Below, one piece after another: positions 9,188 through 14,618 of a DNA stretch of 14,618 bases; position 1 is the first letter of the stretch, and each line of letters starts with the position of its first letter. This stretch comes from Phocaeicola_A sp964481755. Lineage in GTDB: Bacteria; Bacteroidota; Bacteroidia; Bacteroidales; Bacteroidaceae. The notes beneath the pieces were generated by a model. It ran no database searches and was not told the DNA's origin. It worked only from the letters and a program-made list of their open reading frames with translations. The translations under genes were made by a program, and so were the position numbers. The stretch spans positions 1 through 14,618 of the forward strand of contig CAYZVH010000069.1 of the NCBI GenBank assembly GCA_964481755.1. The letters are read 5' to 3'.

Positions 9188-9222
9188 ATCCGCTCTCTCT
9201 TACAGTAGGGAGAGCGGATTTT
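9188..9222 (+). terminator. Terminator-like hairpin between susD and the GH115 gene
   Basis: Arms 9188-9199 and 9208-9219 pair over 12 bp with one T-G wobble around an 8-nt loop (TTACAGTA); the outer 10 bp are perfect (ATCCGCTCTC / GAGAGCGGAT). A TTTT run at 9219-9222 follows. It lies 35 bases after the susD stop and 18 bases before the GH115 start. The structure is a good intrinsic terminator, but the short T run could allow read-through. I see no convincing promoter after it, so it may be a partial terminator that lowers enzyme expression. Confidence 0.75.
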
Positions 9223-9240
9223 CAATAATAAAGAGTTCCT

Positions 9241-11835
9241 ATGAGAATACTTCTTACGATAGTTGCGACGATGACTTTCATCCTTCCTATGGAAGCCGCG
9301 GACCGATTTGTCAGCTTCACACCCTCCTCCGGCTTTGTGAAAGTCGATGTGGAACACGTGTCCATCGTCATCGACAAAGACGAAGACAAGGCGGTACATC
9401 ATGCCGCCAGCAATCTGGCGACAGATTTCCAGCGAGTGACGGACATCCAGTTGCCCGTGGTCACGGCAGCACGGCGCACTTCATCCATCGTAGTAGGCAC
9501 CATAGGATCTCCGGTTCTCAAGACTTATCAACAGGCAGGCATCATACAAGCCGACTCCCTGCAAGGGAAATGGGAGAAATACACGATAACGGTCACACCC
9601 CAAGGAGACGTGGTGATAGCCGGTAGCGACCGACGTGGTTGCATCTACGGCATTTATGAGCTCTCCCGACAAATAGGTGTCTCGCCCTGGTATTGGTGGG
9701 CGGACATGCCCATTGCACATCACGATAATGTCTATCTGAAGCCCGGCACCTACACTGACGGCGAGCCCAAGGTGAAATACCGCGGCATCTTCATCAACGA
9801 TGAGAACCCCTGCATGCAACGGTGGGCACGAGCTAAGTTCGGAGGAATGAATTCACAGATGTATGCACATGTCTACGAACTGTTGCTGCGCATGAAAGCC
9901 AACCTTCTATGGCCCGGCATGTGGGGATCGTTCAAAGAGTACAAGCCCCTGGTGCCCGTGCTAAGGAACGACGACGGTAGCTACGAGGGCAACTGCTTCA
10001 ACGAGGACGACCCACGGAACCCACAATTGGCCAACGAGATGGGAATCGTGGTCGGCACCTCACACCATGAACCCATGCAACGCTCCCAACAAGAATGGAT
10101 ACGACACAAAAACGACTATGGCAATGGCCAATGGAACTATCTCACCAACCGCCAGGGGTTGCAGAAGTTTTTCCGCCAAGGCATCGAGCAGACCAAGGAC
10201 TACGAAAGCATGATAACAATAGGTATGCGGGGCGACGAAGACCGTCCCATGGAGGACGCAGGCGGGAAAGAAGCCAACATGCGACTGCTCTACCGCATTC
10301 TGAAGGACCAACGCCGAATCATCGCCCAGGTCACCGGTCGACCCGCTCACGAGACTCCACAAGTGTGGACACTCTATAGCGAGATGCTCGACTACTACGA
10401 CGACGGGATGAACATCCCCGACGATGTCACCATCATGTTCTGTGACGACAACTGGGGCGAAGTCCGCAAGATACCTTCCGCAGAACAACGCAACCGACGA
10501 GGAGGCTTTGGCCTATACTACCACTTCAGCTATTATGGCGCCCCACGGGCTATGAAGTGGCTGCAACAGATGCAGGTCCAACACGTGTGGCAACAACTGA
10601 ACCTCGCTTACGAGAACGGCATCGACCGCATTTGGATTGCCAACGTGGGCGACATCAAGCCCGCTGAGTTCATGACCCAGTTCTTCATGGACATGGCCTG
10701 GGATCCTACAAGCTTCCGGGCCGACAATCTGATGGACTACACGACCGCGTTCTGTTCACAATTCACTGCTGACCATGCTCTACAGGCAGCAACCATCCTC
10801 AACCTATATAATAAGTACGCAGCCCGCGTCACCGCGGAGATGCTCGATGAACACACCTACAACCTCGCCAGTGGCGAATGGAAACAGGTACGCGATGAAT
10901 TCCTGGCATTGGAAGCAAAGGCCCTGCGTCTGAAAGAAGAGATTGCAGATGAGGCTCAGTCGGCCTACAACCAACTCATACTCTATCCCGTACAAGCACT
11001 TGCCAACCTCTACGACCTCTACTACTCCGTCGCCATGAACCATAAGCTCTACGACGACGGGGACGTGGAAGCCAACCTGTGGGCTGACAAGGCGGAGACC
11101 TGTTTCCGGCGAGACTCACTCCTCTCACACCACTACAACAAGGTGATGGCGGATGGGAAGTGGGACCACATGATGGACGAGGTGCACATAGGCTACACCA
11201 GCTGGCACGCTCCACAGTTCAATGTAATGCCTGTCGTGAAGAGACTTTCTGCCCAGACGACAAGCTGCGGAGGGTACGTCTACAAGGAGCAGTGTGGGCA
11301 AGTCGTCATGGATGCCCGTAAGTATTATTCGGCCCAAGCGGACAAAGGCATGGAGTGGACTATCATTCCCTATTTAGGGAAAACCTCGTCGGCATTGGCA
11401 CTGATGCCAACGACGCAGACTCCCGTAGCCTCCTCCCTCACCTACAAGATGGAGATTGCTCCACGGATGGACACGCTCCGGGTGCGTTTCGTCTTCTCCA
11501 CGGTGATGCCGTTCATCAAAGGCGGCCACGATGTGGAAGTCTCCTTCGACGAAGGTCCTGCCAAGCGTGTCAACCTCAACAAGGATATGAACTGGCAGCA
11601 CTGCTACGACCTGATGTATCCTGCTGGCGCAGCCCGTGTCATCGAGGCCGTGATAGATTTCGATGCAACGTCGATTTCCGCTGGTACGCACCTGCTCTAT
11701 GTGCGCCCTAAAACACAGGGTCTTGTACTTCAACGTATCATTATCGATAACGGCGGTTACCAGAACTCTTTGCTATCTGGCAAGGAATCCGTATATTGCC
11801 GCGAATTCAATGCAATAAAACCTGACGACCTATGA
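9241..11835 (+). CDS. GH115 family alpha-glucuronidase
   Basis: GH115 enzymes remove terminal alpha-linked (4-O-methyl-)D-glucuronic acid from glycans such as glucuronoxylan, including internal branches that GH67 cannot reach. The 864-residue protein has a type I signal peptide (about 1-20, ending MEAA) and no lipobox, so it is probably periplasmic. The N-terminal domain (about 21-170) ends in the family signature IYELSRQIGVSPWYWWADMP. The barrel opens with YRGIFINDE (180-188) and contains LLLRMKANLLWPGMWGSF (214-231), GTSHHEPM (272-279), the acidic GMRGDED (328-334), and FGLYYHFSYYGAPRAMKW (423-440). A helical region (about 490-640) and a C-terminal beta-sandwich with IPYLGKTSSA complete the usual four-domain layout at normal length. 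I do not assign single catalytic residues; the 328-334 acidic cluster is a candidate. Its last four bases overlap the GH2 gene, implying coupled translation. Confidence 0.92.
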   Translation: MRILLTIVATMTFILPMEAADRFVSFTPSSGFVKVDVEHVSIVIDKDEDKAVHHAASNLATDFQRVTDIQLPVVTAARRTSSIVVGTIGSPVLKTYQQAGIIQADSLQGKWEKYTITVTPQGDVVIAGSDRRGCIYGIYELSRQIGVSPWYWWADMPIAHHDNVYLKPGTYTDGEPKVKYRGIFINDENPCMQRWARAKFGGMNSQMYAHVYELLLRMKANLLWPGMWGSFKEYKPLVPVLRNDDGSYEGNCFNEDDPRNPQLANEMGIVVGTSHHEPMQRSQQEWIRHKNDYGNGQWNYLTNRQGLQKFFRQGIEQTKDYESMITIGMRGDEDRPMEDAGGKEANMRLLYRILKDQRRIIAQVTGRPAHETPQVWTLYSEMLDYYDDGMNIPDDVTIMFCDDNWGEVRKIPSAEQRNRRGGFGLYYHFSYYGAPRAMKWLQQMQVQHVWQQLNLAYENGIDRIWIANVGDIKPAEFMTQFFMDMAWDPTSFRADNLMDYTTAFCSQFTADHALQAATILNLYNKYAARVTAEMLDEHTYNLASGEWKQVRDEFLALEAKALRLKEEIADEAQSAYNQLILYPVQALANLYDLYYSVAMNHKLYDDGDVEANLWADKAETCFRRDSLLSHHYNKVMADGKWDHMMDEVHIGYTSWHAPQFNVMPVVKRLSAQTTSCGGYVYKEQCGQVVMDARKYYSAQADKGMEWTIIPYLGKTSSALALMPTTQTPVASSLTYKMEIAPRMDTLRVRFVFSTVMPFIKGGHDVEVSFDEGPAKRVNLNKDMNWQHCYDLMYPAGAARVIEAVIDFDATSISAGTHLLYVRPKTQGLVLQRIIIDNGGYQNSLLSGKESVYCREFNAIKPDDL

Positions 11836-14363
11836 ACAACTCTCTCAGATGGATGATTTTGGCCTTGCTGTGCGCAGCAATGCAGACGATTGGCGCACAG
11901 AGCCGGTCGGTGGAGAACTTCAACCGCGATTGGCTCTACGCACAAGGCTTCATGGCCGGAGCCGAACAACCGGACTACGACGACACGTCGTGGCAACGGG
12001 TGGGGCTGCCGCACTCCTTCAGCATCCCCTATTTTCTCTCTAAAGATTTCTACCAAGGCTATGGCGTGTACCGGAAGAGGTTTACCTGCGCAAGCCAGAC
12101 CGACCGACAACGGACACTGCTGGAGTTCGACGGAGCGTTCCAGGAGACGGAGGTCTACGTCAACGGACAGCTGGCAGGGCGACATCGAGGCGGCTACACG
12201 GGGTTCGTGGTGGACATCACCGACCACGTCCGCAAGGGCAACAACCTGGTGACCGTCCGTGTGAACAACATCTGGCGTCCCGACCTGGCTCCCCGAGGCG
12301 GCGAGCACGTGTTCAGCGGCGGCATCTACCGCAACGTGCGATTGGTGCGCACCTCGCCCGTGCACATCGCATGGTACGGAGTCAGCGTCGCGACAGAAGG
12401 ACTGAAGGATTCCGATGGTCAGGAGGCCACAGTGGTCGTCACTACAGAGATTGCCAATCCTACAGAACTTAAAGGGGACTATCTGGTAAGCGCAGAGTTG
12501 GTTACTCCCGACGGGAAGAGGCTTGGCAAAGAGGCGCAGCGTGTGCAGCTGACAGGCGACACCCTGCAGACTGTGGTGCAGCGGATTCCCGTGCGTGAGC
12601 CTCAGCTTTGGCACCCCGACACGCCCCACCTATATAAGATAGAGAGCACCATCTATAAAGGATCGTCCACGAAGAAGGCACTCGACCGGACGCAGACCCC
12701 CTTCGGGTTCCGTTGGATGGAATGGGATGCGGACAATGGGTTCTCGCTGAACGGCAAGCACCTCGTGTTGCGCGGAGCCAACGCCCACCAGGACCAAGCC
12801 GGATGGGGCGATGCCGTGACGGACGCCGCACAACGGCGCGACGTGGCGATGCTGAAGGAGGCTGGCTTCAACTTCATCCGTGGGTCGCACTATCCCCACT
12901 CACCGGCCTATCTGCAGGCGTGCGATGAGCTGGGCATGCTCTATTGGTCCGAGGCACCGTTCTGGGGAACGGCAGGACCGAAAGACGATGGTTCGTGGAC
13001 GGCCAGCTCGTACCCGATAGTGGAGAAGGACTGTGAGCCCTTCGAGCAGAATGCCCTCATGCAGCTCGAGGAGATGATTCGCATCCACCGCAACTCCCCC
13101 TCCATCATCGCCTGGAGCATGTGCAACGAGCCCTTCTTCTGCGCCAGTCAGACCTTGCCCGGCGTGAAGCGTCTACTCGCGCGAATGGTGGAACGCACCC
13201 ATCAGTTGGACAGCTCACGCCCTGCGGCCATAGGCGGTGCCCAGCGTCCGCTCGGCAGCGACCGCATCGACCTGCTGGGCGATGTGGCAGGCTACAATGG
13301 CGACGGCGGCACGATTGCCGACTTCCAACATCCTGCCGTCCCCAATCTGGTGAGCGAATATGGCAGCACCATCGCCCAACGTCCCGGCAAGTACGCCCCC
13401 GGATGGGGTGACCTCAGCCGCGACGACCACTGGAAAGGGCACCCCTGGCGCAGTGGACAGGCCATCTGGTGTGCCTTCGACCACGGTAGCATCTTCGGCA
13501 CCGAGATGGAAACGATGGGCATTGTCGACTATTTCCGCATTCCTAAGCGGGCATGGTATTGGTACCGCAGCAACTACGCCGGCATCGAACCGCCCCAATG
13601 GCCCGTAGATGGAACTCCGGCCACCATCCGGTTGACACCCTCCACCACCTCCGCAAAGGCCGATGGCACGGACGACATCCACCTCTTGGTCACGTTGCTC
13701 GATTCGCAGGGCAGAGAGGTTTCCGCCTCGCCGGACGTAGTGCTGACGATAGTCTCCGGCCCGGGAGAGTTCCCCACCGGGCGCAGCATCACCTTCAGCC
13801 AGGGTACGGACATCCCCATCATCGAAGGCAAAGCCGCCATTGCAATGAGGGCTTACCAGAGCGGCACCACCCGGGTGGAAGCGACGTGTGAGGGACTGCC
13901 AGCCGCCTCGCTCGAGCTGCGGTTCACTGACGGTCCGGCGTTCGACCCCGAGAAAGACACCGTCGCGCCGCGTCCATACGTCCGATTCGTCCGCGGCAAG
14001 TCACAACAGCTACAGACCTTTGGGCAGAACAACCCGGTGTTCGTCTCCTCGTCCGCCGAAGGACATTCCGCCGGTTACGCCGCCGATGGCGTTGCCGCCA
14101 CCTACTGGCAGCCTGCCGCCACAGACCCACGGCCAACGCTCATCCTCGACACCGAGCGGAGTTTCCTGTTCCATAGCGTCAAGGTAGACTTTGCAGGCCC
14201 CACTCCATCGTATAAAGTAGAGCTTTCGTTGGACAACGAGCACTGGCAACCGCTGCCCACCGACGGCACGCATCCCTTCGTCCGCTTCGTCCGTCTGACG
14301 TTCGACGAGGCTGCCCGTCCTTGCGTCTCCAGCATCACTGCCACGGGAACGTTCAAGGAGTGA
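11832..14363 (+). CDS. GH2 family beta-glycosidase with Ig-like and discoidin-like C-terminal modules
   Basis: GH2 enzymes are retaining exo-hydrolases of beta-linked sugars. The 843-residue protein has a type I signal peptide (about 1-22, IGA/Q). It then shows the sugar-binding jelly roll (WRPDLAPRGGEHVFSGGIYRNV), an Ig-like domain and a TIM barrel (FGFRWMEWD onward, RGSHYPHSPAYLQACDE). The acid/base is Glu433 in WSMCNEP and the nucleophile is Glu509 in VSEYG. Their 76-residue spacing equals that of E. coli LacZ (461/537). The His in NAHQDQ and in SHYPHSP matches LacZ sugar-site histidines. The NxK motif of beta-glucuronidases is absent (the matching stretch is ETMGIVDYFRIPK), so beta-galactosidase-like activity is favoured. 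An Ig-like module (about 596-697) and an F5/8 type C (CBM32-like) module (about 733-840) follow and may bind glycan. The start overlaps the GH115 stop as ATGA. Family is firm, sugar specificity is not. Confidence 0.93.
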   Translation: MNNSLRWMILALLCAAMQTIGAQSRSVENFNRDWLYAQGFMAGAEQPDYDDTSWQRVGLPHSFSIPYFLSKDFYQGYGVYRKRFTCASQTDRQRTLLEFDGAFQETEVYVNGQLAGRHRGGYTGFVVDITDHVRKGNNLVTVRVNNIWRPDLAPRGGEHVFSGGIYRNVRLVRTSPVHIAWYGVSVATEGLKDSDGQEATVVVTTEIANPTELKGDYLVSAELVTPDGKRLGKEAQRVQLTGDTLQTVVQRIPVREPQLWHPDTPHLYKIESTIYKGSSTKKALDRTQTPFGFRWMEWDADNGFSLNGKHLVLRGANAHQDQAGWGDAVTDAAQRRDVAMLKEAGFNFIRGSHYPHSPAYLQACDELGMLYWSEAPFWGTAGPKDDGSWTASSYPIVEKDCEPFEQNALMQLEEMIRIHRNSPSIIAWSMCNEPFFCASQTLPGVKRLLARMVERTHQLDSSRPAAIGGAQRPLGSDRIDLLGDVAGYNGDGGTIADFQHPAVPNLVSEYGSTIAQRPGKYAPGWGDLSRDDHWKGHPWRSGQAIWCAFDHGSIFGTEMETMGIVDYFRIPKRAWYWYRSNYAGIEPPQWPVDGTPATIRLTPSTTSAKADGTDDIHLLVTLLDSQGREVSASPDVVLTIVSGPGEFPTGRSITFSQGTDIPIIEGKAAIAMRAYQSGTTRVEATCEGLPAASLELRFTDGPAFDPEKDTVAPRPYVRFVRGKSQQLQTFGQNNPVFVSSSAEGHSAGYAADGVAATYWQPAATDPRPTLILDTERSFLFHSVKVDFAGPTPSYKVELSLDNEHWQPLPTDGTHPFVRFVRLTFDEAARPCVSSITATGTFKE

Positions 14364-14365
14364 GA

Positions 14366-14380
14366 CACCCGACACGGGTG
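14366..14380 (+). terminator. Short hairpin just after the GH2 stop codon
   Basis: CACCCG (14366-14371) and CGGGTG (14375-14380) pair perfectly around an ACA loop, two bases after the stop. There is no T tract behind it (CAAACAAAATG follows), and a 6-bp stem is short, so it is at best a weak terminator or an mRNA end-stabilising hairpin. A 10-bp palindrome, CTTAGCTAAG, lies nearby at 14397-14406; its role is unknown. Confidence 0.35.
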
Positions 14381-14432
14381 CAAACAAAATGTTTATCTTA
14401 GCTAAGGAGACAAAATAATTGCCACCCGAAGT

Positions 14433-14463
14433 ATTGACGTTACAGGGGAAAGTTGTAGTTTTG
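14433..14463 (+). promoter_or_regulatory. Near-consensus Bacteroidetes promoter for the next gene
   Basis: TAGTTTTG at 14456-14463 matches the Bacteroides -7 pattern TAnnTTTG at every fixed base. ATTG at 14433-14436 matches three of four bases of the -33 TTTG, and the spacer is 19 nt, within the usual 19-21. Transcription should begin near 14470, leaving a leader of about 107 nt before the ATG at 14577. No copy of the 21-bp repeat seen before susC occurs here, so this unit may be expressed independently of the HTCS. Confidence 0.6.
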
Positions 14464-14493
14464 CGTCGATTTCAGGGCTTCGCATGACAGTAA

Positions 14494-14576
14494 ATGAAAC
14501 GACCGAACGCAACCTTTACCTTCGCGTTCATAGCGGACTGACGAACAGATTTAATGAACAAATAAACGACAAACAA
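14494..14576 (+). other. Leader region with two tiny reading frames and a hairpin
   Basis: An ATG at 14494 opens a 15-codon frame (MKRPNATFTFAFIAD) stopping at 14539-14541. A second ATG at 14554 gives only M-N-K before TAA at 14563-14565. The arms GAACGC (14505-14510) and GCGTTC (14524-14529) can pair inside the first frame around a 13-nt loop. The loop holds CCTTTACC, which also occurs at 4183-4190 upstream of susC. These are direct observations; whether they regulate the next gene is unknown. Confidence 0.2.
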
Positions 14577-14586
14577 ATGAACAAAT
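14553..14586 (+). repeat. 11-bp direct repeat around the start codon of the last gene
   Basis: AATGAACAAAT occurs at 14553-14563 and again at 14576-14586, 23 bases apart. The first copy reads ATG AAC AAA TAA and stops at once; the second reads ATG AAC AAA TCA and continues to the window edge. The second ATG is therefore the real start, and the first looks like a duplicated or decoy start. Confidence 0.6.
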
Positions 14587-14618
14587 CAATCATTCCTTTC
14601 GCGGCTCTAGCCCTTACG
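14577..14618 (+). CDS. 5' end of a probable exported protein (partial)
   Basis: The frame from ATG at 14577 is open to the window edge and encodes MNKSIIPFAALALT. A positive residue followed by a hydrophobic run is the beginning of a signal peptide or lipoprotein leader, as is usual for PUL proteins in this phylum. The family cannot be told from 14 residues. It is on the same strand as the PUL, 213 bases after the GH2 stop, with its own promoter candidate, so it may begin a second PUL transcript (for example another transporter pair, binding protein or enzyme) or an unrelated unit. Confidence 0.6.
   Translation, partial: MNKSIIPFAALALT

Noticed and set aside
9241..11835. GH67 alpha-glucuronidase as an alternative for the GH115 gene
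   Set aside because: The IYELSRQIGVSPWYWWADMP, GTSHHEPM and YYHFSYYGAPRAMKW motifs and the four-domain length belong to GH115, not GH67.
11865..11885. Lipobox in the GH2 signal peptide (Cys14 in LALLCAAM)
   Set aside because: The residue before the Cys is Leu, which signal peptidase II does not favour, and a normal type I site (IGA/Q) follows after the hydrophobic core.
11757..12629. 290-codon minus-strand frame opposite the GH115/GH2 junction
   Set aside because: It covers the conserved GH2 N-terminal domain and the coupled stop/start, with no domain of its own; it is a shadow frame.
1..14618. tRNA/rRNA genes, CRISPR arrays, insertion sequences or attachment sites
   Set aside because: Reading the gaps (61-142, 4040-4279, 7313-7349, 9153-9240, 14364-14576) showed no cloverleaf, spaced repeat array, transposase or terminal inverted repeats.

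Overview
The window is a polysaccharide utilization locus (PUL) from a member of the Bacteroidetes, most likely order Bacteroidales. This rests on the gene content: a hybrid two-component sensor/regulator (HTCS), an adjacent SusC/SusD pair, and exported glycoside hydrolases, all on the plus strand. It is supported by a promoter near the right edge that fits the Bacteroides-type pattern (-33 TTTG / -7 TAnnTTTG). Coding sequence looks GC-rich and the gaps are AT-rich. A Prevotella-like source is possible, but nothing here fixes the genus.

Layout, left to right. Positions 1-60 are the last 19 codons of an unidentified gene, followed by a perfect hairpin (69-93). Positions 143-4039 encode a complete HTCS of 1298 residues, closed by a good intrinsic terminator (4060-4101). 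The 4040-4279 gap also carries two tandem 21-bp repeats (4120-4161) just upstream of a weak -7-like element; this is the best candidate operator for the HTCS. The apparent operon then runs susC (4280-7312), susD (7350-9152), a strong terminator-like hairpin (9188-9222), a GH115 alpha-glucuronidase (9241-11835), and a GH2 enzyme with added Ig-like and discoidin-like modules (11832-14363). The GH2 start codon overlaps the GH115 stop codon. Positions 14364-14576 hold a small hairpin, a near-consensus promoter and a leader of about 110 nt with two tiny reading frames. A new gene starting like an exported protein begins at 14577 and leaves the window.

How the parts probably work together (inference from the families). 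SusD, a surface lipoprotein, and SusC, the TonB-dependent outer-membrane porin, bind and import oligosaccharides. The two enzymes have type I signal peptides and no lipobox, so they probably act in the periplasm. GH115 would remove terminal alpha-linked (4-O-methyl)glucuronic acid. GH2 would remove a beta-linked sugar, more likely galactose or a similar sugar than glucuronic acid, because it lacks the NxK motif of beta-glucuronidases. The HTCS would sense a breakdown product in the periplasm and activate susC onward. The likely target is a glucuronic-acid-decorated plant glycan such as glucurono(arabino)xylan or type II arabinogalactan; the window alone cannot separate these. No surface glycan-binding lipoprotein of the SusE/F type and no endo-acting enzyme is present, so the locus probably continues past the right edge. 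No tRNA, rRNA, CRISPR array or mobile element was seen.
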